Notes under the pieces: generated by a model
Told to the model about the DNA's origin: nothing
Databases searched by the model: none
Seen by the model: the letters and a program-made list of their open reading frames with translations, nothing else
Position numbers and translations under genes: made by a program
Shown: piece after piece, positions 42,117 through 49,992 of the stretch
How the letters are laid out: each line of letters starts with the position of its first letter
Numbering within the stretch: position 1 is the first letter of the stretch
NCBI RefSeq assembly: GCF_040253615.1
Contig: NZ_JBEJGY010000004.1
Location: 2,046,001 to 2,110,000 of the forward strand
DNA: 64,000 nt
Reading direction: 5' to 3'
From: Streptomyces sp. Edi4
GTDB taxonomy: Bacteria; Actinomycetota; Actinomycetes; Streptomycetales; Streptomycetaceae

Positions 42117-43526
42117 TCAGGTGGCTGGGACGCAGCGGCCCGCTTCCGTGTGGTACTGCCACGCCGCCCCGTCCCGGACCAACTCCCCCACCGCCCGCAC
42201 AAACCGCTCCACATGCTCATCCGGCGTCCCCGCGCCGAAGCTGACCCGGATCGCGTTCAGCGAGCGCTCCCCCGGCTCCGCCTCCGGCGCCCCGCACTCC
42301 CCCGGGTCCCCCGGCTCGCTGCCGAGCAGCGTCCGCACCAGCGGGTGGGCGCAGAAGAGCCCGTCGCGCACCCCGATCCCGTACTCCGCCGACAGCGCCG
42401 CCGCGAAGTGCGAGCTGTTCCAGCCGTCGACCACGAAGGAGATGACGCCGACCCGGGGCGCGTCGTCCCCGAAGAGGGACAGGACCCGCACCTCGGGGAC
42501 GTCCGCCAGACCCGCGCGGACCTTCGCGATCAGGTGCCGCTCCCGCTCGACCAGCGCGTCGAACCCCGCCTCGGTCAGCGCCTTGCACGCGGAGGCGATG
42601 GAGTAGACGCCGATGACATTGGGCGAGCCGGCCTCGTGGCGCGCGGCCGTGGTGTGCCACTCGACGTGCACCCCGCCGTCCTCACGCCGCGCGACCCGCT
42701 TGGAGGCGCCGCCGCCCGCCAGGTACGGCTCCGCCTCCTGGAGCCAGTCCGCCCGGCCCGCCAGCACGCCCGAGCCGAACGGCGCGTACAGCTTGTGCCC
42801 GGAGAAGGCGACCCAGTCCACGTCCAACTCCCGTACGGAGACGGGGTGATGGGGCGCGAGCTGGGCCGCGTCGAGCACGATGCGCGCCCCGTGCGCGTGC
42901 GCGGCGGCGGCGAGCTCCCTGACCGGCCACAGCTCACCGGTGACGTTGGACGCGCCGGTCACGCAGACGAGCGCGGGCCCGTAGGGGTCCCGGTCGGCGA
43001 GCGCGCGCTCCAGCGTCTCGACGGCCTGGCGCGGGGTGCGCGGCGCGTCGAGATACGTCACCCGCGCGTCCTGCCAGGGCAGCAGCGAGGCGTGGTGCTC
43101 GGTCTCGAAGACGAAGACCTGGCAGCCGGCGGGGAGCGCGCGGGCGAGCAGGTTGAGCGAGTCCGTGGTGGAGCGGGTGAAGACGACCTGGTCGCTGGGG
43201 CGGCAGTCAAGGAACTCCGCGACCGTCACGCGGCTGTTCTCGAACAGGTCGGTGGAGAGCTGCGAGAGGTAGCCGGCCCCTCGGTGCACGCTGCCGTAGT
43301 AGGGGGCGTACGCGGCGACGTCGTCCCAGACCCGCTGGAGGGCCGGCGCGCTGGCCGCGTAGTCGAGGGCCGCGTAGACGACCTCGCCGCCGGTGACGAG
43401 CGGCACGGTGACATCGCGGCCGAGCACCGCGAGCGGCGCCGCGCAGCAGTGCTCGGCGGGCTCGGGGGCCGAGGAGGCGCAGGAGGCGGAAGGCGCGTGG
43501 GCGGCGGTGGCGGGGCGTGCGGACAT
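42117..43526 (-). CDS. Class V aminotransferase/cysteine-desulfurase-like PLP enzyme under SAM-IV control
   Basis: A 469-residue fold-type I PLP enzyme of the SufS/NifS branch. Motifs: YAALDYAASAPAL, VVFTRSTTDSLNLLA (PLP phosphate, about residue 115), FVFETEHHASLLPW (about 140), VTGASNVTGELWPV (about 190), ARIVLDAAQLAPH with the ring-binding Asp (about 215) and VAFSGHKLYAPFG with the Schiff-base Lys (about 240). The N-terminal 45 residues are Cys/Ala-rich. SAM-IV control implies a role in methionine/cysteine sulfur metabolism, perhaps releasing sulfur from cysteine or a related amino acid. ATG 43526 has GGGAG upstream. A longer frame goes through the leader and is not favoured. Confidence 0.88.
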   Translation of the reverse strand: MSARPATAAHAPSASCASSAPEPAEHCCAAPLAVLGRDVTVPLVTGGEVVYAALDYAASAPALQRVWDDVAAYAPYYGSVHRGAGYLSQLSTDLFENSRVTVAEFLDCRPSDQVVFTRSTTDSLNLLARALPAGCQVFVFETEHHASLLPWQDARVTYLDAPRTPRQAVETLERALADRDPYGPALVCVTGASNVTGELWPVRELAAAAHAHGARIVLDAAQLAPHHPVSVRELDVDWVAFSGHKLYAPFGSGVLAGRADWLQEAEPYLAGGGASKRVARREDGGVHVEWHTTAARHEAGSPNVIGVYSIASACKALTEAGFDALVERERHLIAKVRAGLADVPEVRVLSLFGDDAPRVGVISFVVDGWNSSHFAAALSAEYGIGVRDGLFCAHPLVRTLLGSEPGDPGECGAPEAEPGERSLNAIRVSFGAGTPDEHVERFVRAVGELVRDGAAWQYHTEAGRCVPAT

Positions 43527-43693
43527 GGCGGTATCTCCCAGCAGGGCAAGGCGAGTTGGCTTCTGGCCCCGGGTACGGCGGCGCGGCCCCGGATGAGAAA
43601 GGGGTCGACTGGCGTGCCGTATACGGGTGTTGTCCTCGGACACACGACACGAAGGGGCCGCGCGGAGGAGGGTGGAGAAGGGGCGGATACGCC

Positions 43694-43714
43694 CTATCGC
43701 ATTCGCTTGCTCAC
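43694..43714 (-). CDS. Six-codon leader ORF below the SAM-IV riboswitch
   Basis: On the minus strand, AAGGGAG at 43728-43722 is followed 7 nt later by a GTG start and only six codons (VSKRMR) before TAG. It ends 168 nt before the PLP-enzyme ATG. The ribosome-binding site is better than that of many real genes nearby. It may act in translational coupling or attenuation. No Cys codon is present, so a cysteine attenuator is unlikely, although one internal Met codon is. Confidence 0.45.
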   Translation of the reverse strand: MSKRMR

Positions 43715-43736
43715 GAGACTGCTCCCTTGAGGACCA

Positions 43737-43776
43737 GGACCCCAGGGCTGTGACATCACGCGATGTCCAGGGGTCC
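43737..43776 (-). promoter_or_regulatory. Compound hairpin between SAM-IV aptamer and leader ORF
   Basis: An outer 7-bp stem (43737-43743 with 43770-43776) encloses an inner 6-bp stem (43752-43757 with 43762-43767). It begins 29 nt after the aptamer end and 9 nt before the leader ORF ribosome-binding site. It may be the expression-platform hairpin. No T-run, so control may be translational or factor-dependent. Confidence 0.5.
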
Positions 43777-43796
43777 GCGCTTGCCGTGGGCCTTGC

Positions 43797-43895
43797 TGCC
43801 CACGACCTGGTCTTCACCCGGGGCACCCCGCCACGGACGGAGGGTTGCCGGACAGCGAGCCGGGGCCTAAATCGCTGTCACTCATGACCTTGGAC
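43797..43895 (-). promoter_or_regulatory. SAM-IV riboswitch
   Basis: On the minus strand the leader contains, in order, GGTCATGAGTGACAGC (43889-43874), GGCCCCGGCTCGCTG, CCGGCAACCCTCCG, GGCGGGGTGCCCCGGGTGA and AGACCAGG (to 43806). This is the conserved core of the actinobacterial SAM-IV class. The GGTC/GACC ends form P1 and the GTGCC/CCGGCAACC parts form the SAM pocket. It lies about 280 nt before the PLP-enzyme start and should switch it off when S-adenosylmethionine is high. Confidence 0.92.
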
Positions 43896-43924
43896 AGCAT
43901 CCTGCCACACGTCGCCACGTGCGC

Positions 43925-43955
43925 AAGGCGCAGTCCGCGATCCGGACTGCGCCTT
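43925..43955 (-). terminator. Terminator downstream of trpD
   Basis: A perfect 13-bp stem (43925-43937 with 43943-43955) with a 5-nt loop, 46 bp beyond the trpD stop and just upstream of the SAM-IV leader. It insulates the two units. Confidence 0.75.
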
Positions 43956-44000
43956 GGGTCACATCATTGGGTCACGTCTTTGGGTCGCAGCAGCTGCGGC

Positions 44001-45065
44001 TCAGGCGTTGCTCGCGGCCACCCAGCGCTCCAGCGTGCGCTGCGCCGCCCCGGAGTCGATGGCCTCGGCGGCCCGGGCCATCGCGGCGCCCAACTGCCCG
44101 GCGAGCGGGCCTTCGCCCGGCTCGAGGGCGACCAGCGCGGCCGCCGAGTTCAGCAGGACGGCGTCGCGCACCGGGCCCTGTTCGCCGGCCAGGAGCCGGC
44201 GGACGATCTCCGCGTTGTGCGAGGGGTCCCCGCCGCGCAGCGCCTCGATCGGGGTGATCGCGATGCCGACGTCGCGCGGGTCGAAGCGCTCCTCGCGCAC
44301 GGCGCCGTCGCGCACCACCCACACCCGCGAGGTGGCCGTGGTGGTGAGCTCGTCCAGACCGTCGTCCCCGCGGAAGACCAGCGCGCTGGAGCCGCGCTCG
44401 GCCAGCACGCCCGCCACGATGGGCGCCATCCTCGGGTCGGCGACGCCGGTGGCCTGGGCGCGTACCTTCGCGGGGTTGGTGAGCGGCCCCAGCACATTGA
44501 AGGTGGTGCGGATGCCCAACTCCCTGCGCGCGGCGGCCACATAGCGCAGGGCGGGGTGGAACGTCACCGCGAAGCACATGGTGATGCCGGCCTCCTCCGC
44601 CACCTGGGCCACCCGCTTCGGGGACAGTCCGAGATCGACCCCCAGCTTCTCCAGGACGTCGGAGGCGCCGCTGGAGGAGGAGGCCGCACGGTTGCCGTGC
44701 TTGACGACCCTGGCGCCGGTCCCGGCGACGACGATCGCCGACATGGTGGAGATGTTGACGGTCTTGGCGCCGTCGCCGCCGGTGCCGACGATGTCGACGC
44801 TGGGGCCCGGCACCTCGATCAGATGGGCGTGCTCGTACATGGTGCGTACCAGACCGGTGATCTCGGCGACCGTCTCGCCCTTGGCGCGCAGCGCGACCAT
44901 GAACCCCGCGATCTGCGCGTTCGTCGCCTCCCCGCTCATGATCTGGTCCATCGCCCAGGCGGTCGCGTCCTCGCTCTGGTCGATGCCGTTCAGGAGCGAG
45001 TCGAGTACACCCGGCCAGGAGTGGGCCGCCACGGTGTCGCCTCCGGTGGGGGTAACAGCGCTCAT
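44001..45065 (-). CDS. trpD: Anthranilate phosphoribosyltransferase
   Basis: A 354-residue enzyme that joins anthranilate to PRPP, the second step of tryptophan synthesis, following the TrpEG product. Motifs: [21 protein letters not shown] (PRPP loop, about residues 91-110), [22 protein letters not shown] (about 120-140), [14 protein letters not shown] (about 165) and [19 protein letters not shown] (about 190). It is a single-gene unit: a terminator lies on each side and no other trp gene is next to it. Its placement by qcrCAB/ctaE matches M. tuberculosis Rv2192c. Confidence 0.96.
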   Translation of the reverse strand: MSAVTPTGGDTVAAHSWPGVLDSLLNGIDQSEDATAWAMDQIMSGEATNAQIAGFMVALRAKGETVAEITGLVRTMYEHAHLIEVPGPSVDIVGTGGDGAKTVNISTMSAIVVAGTGARVVKHGNRAASSSSGASDVLEKLGVDLGLSPKRVAQVAEEAGITMCFAVTFHPALRYVAAARRELGIRTTFNVLGPLTNPAKVRAQATGVADPRMAPIVAGVLAERGSSALVFRGDDGLDELTTTATSRVWVVRDGAVREERFDPRDVGIAITPIEALRGGDPSHNAEIVRRLLAGEQGPVRDAVLLNSAAALVALEPGEGPLAGQLGAAMARAAEAIDSGAAQRTLERWVAASNA

Positions 45066-45168
45066 GCTCGCTCCTGGTAATCAGACGGCCGGGATGCCGC
45101 CCGTCAGCCTATCGACAGGCGCCGGGCGCCCAGCGCCCGTGCCCGCACTGCGGACGCCGGGAAAAAGA

Positions 45169-45204
45169 CTCCGGCCCGGCCCCCGCGAAGGGGCCGGGCC
45201 GGAG
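45169..45204 (-). terminator. Intrinsic terminator of the ctaE-qcrCAB operon
   Basis: A 15-bp GC stem (45169-45183 with 45190-45204, 6-nt loop) is followed on the minus strand by TCTTTTTCCC, a canonical rho-independent terminator 35 bp after the qcrB stop. Confidence 0.88.
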
Positions 45205-45238
45205 CCTCGGTTGTGGCGACCGTCAGGTCAAGCGGAGA

Positions 45239-46864
45239 TCAGTGATGGCCGTGGCCGCTCGTGATCTCCTCGTACTCCTCGGCCGTCGGCTTGGGGATCT
45301 GGTTCCCCTCGCCGTAGTAGCCCTTGCTGAGCTTGGCGCGCAGCTTCTGCGCCCGCGAGATCTTGCGCGTGACACCGTTCTCGTCGGTCTCGGGACCGAG
45401 GTCGAGCGGCTTGTACTGCTCGTGCGCGGTGAGCTTGTAGCGCGCACCGGCGTCCAGCGGCTCGTGGATCTCGACGAACTCGCCGTGCGGCAGCCGCTTG
45501 ATGATGCCGGACTCACGTCCGTGCAGCACCTTCTCGGCGTCGCGCCGCTGAAGACCCAGGCAGATCCGCTTGGTGGCGATGAAGGCCAGGACCGGAGCGA
45601 CGAAGAACGCGATCCGCACGAACCAGGTGATGACGTTGATCGAGAGGTGGAAGTGGGTGGCCCAGAGGTCGTTTCCACCACCGATGAGCAGCACCATGTA
45701 CCAGGTGATCCACGCGACACCGAACGCGGTACGCGTCGGCGCGTTGCGCGGCCGGTCCGCGATGTGGTGCTCGCGCTTGTCGCCGGTGACCCAGGACTCG
45801 ATGAACGGGTAGACCGCGATGGCCGCGAGGACCAGCGGGAAGATCACCAGCGGGATGAACACGCCCAGGACGAGCGTGTGGCCCCACAGGTTGATCTCCC
45901 AGCCCGGCATCACACGGATGAGGCCTTCGGAGAAGCCCATGTACCAGTCGGGCTGGGCGCCGGTGGAGACCTGGTCGGGCCGGTAGGGGCCGATCGCCCA
46001 GATCGGGTTGATCGAGGCGATCGCCGCGACGACCGCGATGACGCCGAAGACCAGGAAGAAGAAGCCGCCGGCCTTCGCCATGTACACCGGGAGCAGCGGC
46101 ATGCCGACGACGTTCTTGTTCGTACGTCCCGGACCCGCGAACTGGGTGTGCTTGTGGTAGAAGACCAGGATCAGGTGGGCGACCATCAGGCCCAGCATGA
46201 TGCCCGGCAGCAGCAGGATGTGGACCGAGTAGAACCGGGCCACGAAGTCGCCGCCGGGGAACTCCCCGCCGAACAGGAAGAACGACAGGTACGTGCCGAC
46301 GACCGGCACGGACAGGATCGCGCCCTCCATGAAGCGGACACCGGTGCCCGACAGCAGGTCGTCCGGGAGCGAGTAACCGGTGAAGCCGGTGAACATGCCG
46401 AGGACGAACAGCAGGAAGCCGAAGAGCCAGTTGACCTCGCGCGGCTTGCGGAACGCGCCCGTGAAGAACACGCGCATCATGTGCACGAACATGCCGGCGA
46501 GGAAGATCAGCGCCGCCCAGTGGTGGATCTGCCGGATCAGCAGACCACCGCGCACATCGAAGCTGATGTGCATGGTCGAGTTGAACGCCTCGGACATGTG
46601 CATGCCCTGGAGCGGCACGTACGAGCCGTCGTAGACGACCTCGTTCATGCTCGGGTGGAAGAACAGCGTCAGATACACACCCGTGAGGATGATGATGATG
46701 AAGCTGTACATGCAGATCTCGCCGAGCATGAAGGACCAGTGGTCCGGAAAGATCTTGCGCATGTTGGCCTTGGCCAGGGAGTAGATCCCGAGGCGGCCGT
46801 CCGCCCAGTCCGCGATCCGCTCACCGGCGGGCGCTTCGCGCCGTGCGTCTGTCGTGGTGCTCAT
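45239..46864 (-). CDS. qcrB: Cytochrome bc1 complex, cytochrome b subunit
   Basis: A 541-residue cytochrome b with eight or nine membrane helices. Heme ligands sit in RQIHHWAALIFLAGMFVHMMRVF (b-heme pairs) and YSVHILLLPGIMLGLMVAHL. The quinol-oxidation motif reads PDWY, which is the usual actinobacterial form of PEWY. The C-terminal 110 residues extend past the core, as in actinobacterial QcrB. Part of the menaquinol-oxidising bc1-aa3 supercomplex. It overlaps qcrA by 4 bp (ATGA). Confidence 0.97.
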   Translation of the reverse strand: MSTTTDARREAPAGERIADWADGRLGIYSLAKANMRKIFPDHWSFMLGEICMYSFIIIILTGVYLTLFFHPSMNEVVYDGSYVPLQGMHMSEAFNSTMHISFDVRGGLLIRQIHHWAALIFLAGMFVHMMRVFFTGAFRKPREVNWLFGFLLFVLGMFTGFTGYSLPDDLLSGTGVRFMEGAILSVPVVGTYLSFFLFGGEFPGGDFVARFYSVHILLLPGIMLGLMVAHLILVFYHKHTQFAGPGRTNKNVVGMPLLPVYMAKAGGFFFLVFGVIAVVAAIASINPIWAIGPYRPDQVSTGAQPDWYMGFSEGLIRVMPGWEINLWGHTLVLGVFIPLVIFPLVLAAIAVYPFIESWVTGDKREHHIADRPRNAPTRTAFGVAWITWYMVLLIGGGNDLWATHFHLSINVITWFVRIAFFVAPVLAFIATKRICLGLQRRDAEKVLHGRESGIIKRLPHGEFVEIHEPLDAGARYKLTAHEQYKPLDLGPETDENGVTRKISRAQKLRAKLSKGYYGEGNQIPKPTAEEYEEITSGHGHH

Positions 46865-47910
46865 CCGCGCTCCCAGAAGGCAGGACCGACGGGCTCTTCG
46901 AAGTCGCCGAGCGCTTCGAGGTAGCCCTCGTCATTCACGCCGATCCGCAGCTGCGGGAGGGCGTGGCCGGCCGGGCCGAAGATGACGCGGGCGCCGTCGG
47001 AGAGGTCGAAAGTGGACTGGTGGCACGGGCAGAGCACGTGGTGCGTCTGCTGCTCGTACAGGGAGATCGGGCAGCCCACGTGGGTGCAGATCTTCGAGTA
47101 CGCGACGATGCCCTGGTGCGACCATTCGAGCTCGCGCTTGTCCTTGATGTCCTCCGGCTTGATCCGGACGAGCATCAGGGCGGCCTTGGCGATCTGCGTC
47201 TGGAAGTCCTCCGCGTCCTCCTCCAGGCCCTCGGGCTTGGCGAAGGTGAGGGAACCGACCAGCAGGTCCTCGGGACGCAGCGGCTCGTTGGTGTTCATGT
47301 TGATCAGGGCCTTGCCCTTGGACCACATGGTGTGCCGCAGCTTGTCCTCGGGCAGCGTGCCCAGGTCGCGCAGGAGCATCACACCGGAGAGCGGCACCAT
47401 GGCAAGCGCGCCGAACATGGTGTTGCGGATCAGCTTGCGCCGTCCGAAGCCGGACTCGGCCGCGCCCTGCTTGAAGTCGGCCAGGACCTGCGCCTTGACC
47501 TCCGGCGGTGCCGCGATCTCGTGCCGCTCGGCCGGCATCTCGACGTCCGACATCAGGGTGCGTGCCCAGTGGACCGCGCCCGCGCCGATGCAGAACAGCG
47601 CCACGCCGAGGGTCAGACCCAGGGCGAAGTTGAGGATGCTGACATGCCCGAACGGGAAGATGAAGACGATCTTGTCGACCGGGAAGATCACGTACGAGGC
47701 GATGAAGCCGACCGTAGCGATCATGGACAGGAGGAACAGGAACGCGACCACGCGCTCCGAGCGCTTGGCCGCCCGCTCGTCGATGTCCTGGACGCGCGGC
47801 TTGTGGGCCGGAAGTCCCGGGTCGGCGAAGGGGTCGCCCGCGGTCGCTACCGCGCCGTGCGCGGTGGCCTGCGCTTCAGGCAGGCTCTCGGAATTCTCTT
47901 GGCTACTCAT
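46861..47910 (-). CDS. qcrA: Cytochrome bc1 complex, Rieske [2Fe-2S] subunit
   Basis: A 349-residue Rieske protein. The first 200 residues include three predicted membrane helices, as in actinobacterial QcrA, rather than the single helix of classical bc1. The cluster-binding motifs CTHVGCPI (about residue 265) and CPCHQSTF (about 284) are complete, followed by GPAGHALPQL. It passes electrons from menaquinol to the diheme cytochrome QcrC. ATGA overlaps with both neighbours (qcrC and qcrB). Confidence 0.97.
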   Translation of the reverse strand: MSSQENSESLPEAQATAHGAVATAGDPFADPGLPAHKPRVQDIDERAAKRSERVVAFLFLLSMIATVGFIASYVIFPVDKIVFIFPFGHVSILNFALGLTLGVALFCIGAGAVHWARTLMSDVEMPAERHEIAAPPEVKAQVLADFKQGAAESGFGRRKLIRNTMFGALAMVPLSGVMLLRDLGTLPEDKLRHTMWSKGKALINMNTNEPLRPEDLLVGSLTFAKPEGLEEDAEDFQTQIAKAALMLVRIKPEDIKDKRELEWSHQGIVAYSKICTHVGCPISLYEQQTHHVLCPCHQSTFDLSDGARVIFGPAGHALPQLRIGVNDEGYLEALGDFEEPVGPAFWERG

Positions 47911-48716
47911 GACTTCTTGGCCTTAGCGGTGTGGGCCGCGACCCAGATGGCTACTGCGATGAGGGCACCCAGACCGAAGATCCAGCCGAACAGACCCTCG
48001 CTGACCGGGCCGAGCCCGCCGAGCTTGAGACCACCGGGGCTGGCGGACTTGTCGCTGTTCACGGCGTGCAGGTACGCGATGATGTCCTGCTTCTGCTTCT
48101 GCGGCATCGTCGTGTCCGGGAAGGACGGCATGTTCTGCGGGCCGGTCTGCATGGCCTCGTAGATGTGCTTGGGGTCCACGTCCTCCAGGCTGGGGGCGAA
48201 CTTGCCGTTCGTCAGGGCACCGCCCTCACCCGTGAAGTTGTGGCACTGGGCGCAGTTGGTGCGGAACAGCTCGCCACCCTTGGCGATGTCCGCACCGCTC
48301 GGGTTGTACTGCGAGTTGGTCGGCACGCTCGGTCCTGCGCCCAGCGAGGCCACGTACGCGGCGAGCTGGTCGATCTCGGACTGCGAGTAGATGACCTTCT
48401 TCTTCGGCACCTGCGCGCCGGGCTGCTGCGCCGGCATGCGGCCGGTGCCGACCTGGAAGTCCACGGCGGCGGCGCCGACGCCGACCAGGGAGGGGCCGTC
48501 AGAGGTTCCCTGACCGCCGGTCCCGTGGCAGCTGGCGCAGCCGACGGAGTAGAGCTTCTTGCCCTCGTCGATGGCGAGGGACTGGGCGGTTTCGTCAGCC
48601 TGAGCCTTGCCCGCGGGCGCGAACGCGGCGTACAGCCCCCCGGTGGCCGCCAGCGCGAGGAGTAGGACGACGACCGCCGCCAGCGGATGGCGTCGTCGTG
48701 CGGAGAGCTTTTTCAC
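47907..48716 (-). CDS. qcrC: Diheme cytochrome c of the bc1 complex
   Basis: A 269-residue membrane-bound protein with an N-terminal helix, two CxxCH heme motifs (GCASCHG about residue 55; NCAQCHN about 155), candidate Met ligands in each domain and a C-terminal anchor (GWIFGLGALIAVAIWVAAHT). Two fused cytochrome c domains replace a soluble cytochrome c and hand electrons directly to the aa3 oxidase. It starts at GTG 48716, 64 bp after ctaE. Confidence 0.97.
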   Translation of the reverse strand: MKKLSARRRHPLAAVVVLLLALAATGGLYAAFAPAGKAQADETAQSLAIDEGKKLYSVGCASCHGTGGQGTSDGPSLVGVGAAAVDFQVGTGRMPAQQPGAQVPKKKVIYSQSEIDQLAAYVASLGAGPSVPTNSQYNPSGADIAKGGELFRTNCAQCHNFTGEGGALTNGKFAPSLEDVDPKHIYEAMQTGPQNMPSFPDTTMPQKQKQDIIAYLHAVNSDKSASPGGLKLGGLGPVSEGLFGWIFGLGALIAVAIWVAAHTAKAKKS

Positions 48717-48780
48717 GGATTACCCCGGTGTCAGGATCTTCTGCGTCGATGGCGGATGTGGTGCGGACCTACGGGTCCGG

Positions 48781-49401
48781 TTACTGGATCAGGTAGATCG
48801 TGGCGAAGAGGCCGATCCACACGACATCGACGAAGTGCCAGTAATAGGACACGACGATGGCCGCGGTCGCCTGTTCATGGGTGAACCTCTTCGCCGCGTA
48901 CGTCCTGCCAAGAACCAGCAGGAAGGCGATCAGGCCGCCTGTCACATGCAGTCCGTGGAAGCCCGTGGTCAGGTAGAACACCGAACCGTACGGATCCGAG
49001 GACAGCGAGAGGCCGTCCTTCTTCACCAGGTCGGTGTACTCGAAGACCTGGCCACCGATGAAGATCGCACCCATCACGAACGTGATGGTGAACCAGGTGC
49101 GGAGCTTCTTCACGTCGCCCCGCTCGGCGGCGAAGACGCCGAGCTGGCAGGTGAGGGAGGAGAGCACCAGGATCGTGGTGTTGGTCGCCGAGAACGGAAT
49201 GTTCAGGGACGAGGCCATCTCTGACCAATGCGCGGCACCCGTTACCGATCGCAGAGTGAAGTACATCGCGAAGAGGGCCGCGAAGAACATCAGCTCGGAA
49301 CTCAACCAGATGATGGTTCCGACGCTGGTGAGGTTCGGCCGATTGACCGACGGGTGCGCGTGCCCGGTTTCTACTGTCGTTGCTGTCGCCACGACCGACA
49401 T
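48781..49401 (-). CDS. ctaE: Cytochrome c oxidase subunit III
   Basis: A 206-residue subunit with five membrane helices (family [59 protein letters not shown]). FHGLHV and WHFVDVVW are the typical subunit III signatures. The ATG at 49401 is inside a perfect 21-bp palindrome and lacks a close ribosome-binding site, so initiation may be unusual. It leads the ctaE-qcrCAB operon; the other oxidase subunits are 2 kb away. Confidence 0.96.
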   Translation of the reverse strand: MSVVATATTVETGHAHPSVNRPNLTSVGTIIWLSSELMFFAALFAMYFTLRSVTGAAHWSEMASSLNIPFSATNTTILVLSSLTCQLGVFAAERGDVKKLRTWFTITFVMGAIFIGGQVFEYTDLVKKDGLSLSSDPYGSVFYLTTGFHGLHVTGGLIAFLLVLGRTYAAKRFTHEQATAAIVVSYYWHFVDVVWIGLFATIYLIQ

Positions 49402-49412
49402 TATGTCGGTCG
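49392..49412. promoter_or_regulatory. Perfect 21-bp palindrome over the ctaE start codon
   Basis: CGACCGACAT and ATGTCGGTCG flank a single central base. On the minus strand the centre reads CATAATG, so the start codon lies in the middle and CATAAT resembles a -10 hexamer. As RNA it would form an 8-bp stem with the AUG partly in the loop. As DNA it could be an operator. Confidence 0.6.
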
Positions 49413-49588
49413 CTTATCCCGCCCTCACTCCGGGGGGTGCCGTTCGGTGTGTCAGCGGCGTATGCAGGGCCCGAACGGCCCATCGAAGGGCTGCTCGAAC
49501 CGGTGTTGACGGGCTGTTGGACGGAGTAGCATCCGCGCATCGGTTCATGAGCCAACGCCGGCGACGCCGCCGGACCTTCGGAGGATCC

Positions 49589-49990
49589 ATGCAGTCGAGC
49601 GCCACCGTTCTGGTCTACAGCGACGACGCGAACACCCGCGCGCAGGTGCGGCTCGCGGCCGGGCGCAGGCCCGCCTCCGACGTGCCGCCCGTGGAGTTCC
49701 TTGAGTGCGCGACGCTGCCGGCGGTCCTCAAGGAGCTGGACCGCGGCGGTGTGGACGTGTGCGTCCTGGACGGCGAGGCGGTCCCCGCGGGCGGTATGGG
49801 CGTGTGCCGCCAGCTCAAGGACGAGATCTTCCGGTGCCCGCCGGTGCTGCTCCTGATCGGCCGCCCGCAGGACGCCTGGCTGGCCACGTGGAGCCGCGCG
49901 GACGCCGCGGTGACGCTGCCCGTCGAGCCGGTCGAGTTCGCGGACGCCCTGGCCTCGCTGCTGCGCGGGCGCCTCGCCGTGGGTGCCTGA
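49589..49990 (+). CDS. Receiver-like (CheY-fold) protein without output domain
   Basis: A 133-residue single-domain protein that resembles a response-regulator receiver: ATVLVYSDDANTRAQV (strand 1 with acidic pair), GGVDVCVLDGEAVPAGGMGVCRQL (phospho-acceptor Asp in VLDGE, about residue 59), PPVLLLIGR (strand 4) and AVTLPVEPVEFADAL in place of the usual Lys-Pro loop. The conserved Lys is replaced by Leu/Pro-type residues (TLPV), so it may be a degenerate or atypical receiver. GGAGG precedes ATG 49589. It is divergent from ctaE and convergent with the transpeptidase gene. Confidence 0.8.
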   Translation: MQSSATVLVYSDDANTRAQVRLAAGRRPASDVPPVEFLECATLPAVLKELDRGGVDVCVLDGEAVPAGGMGVCRQLKDEIFRCPPVLLLIGRPQDAWLATWSRADAAVTLPVEPVEFADALASLLRGRLAVGA

Positions 49991-49992
49991 GC

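Noticed and set aside
41578..42606. Plus-strand ORFs through repeat island D into the PLP-enzyme gene
   Set aside because: The translated sequence is low-complexity repeat product and antisense to a well-supported gene.
43527..43826. Longer N-terminus for the PLP enzyme starting at 43826
   Set aside because: It would translate through the hairpin and leader ORF, lacks homology, and has no ribosome-binding site. ATG 43526 has a site and fits the family.
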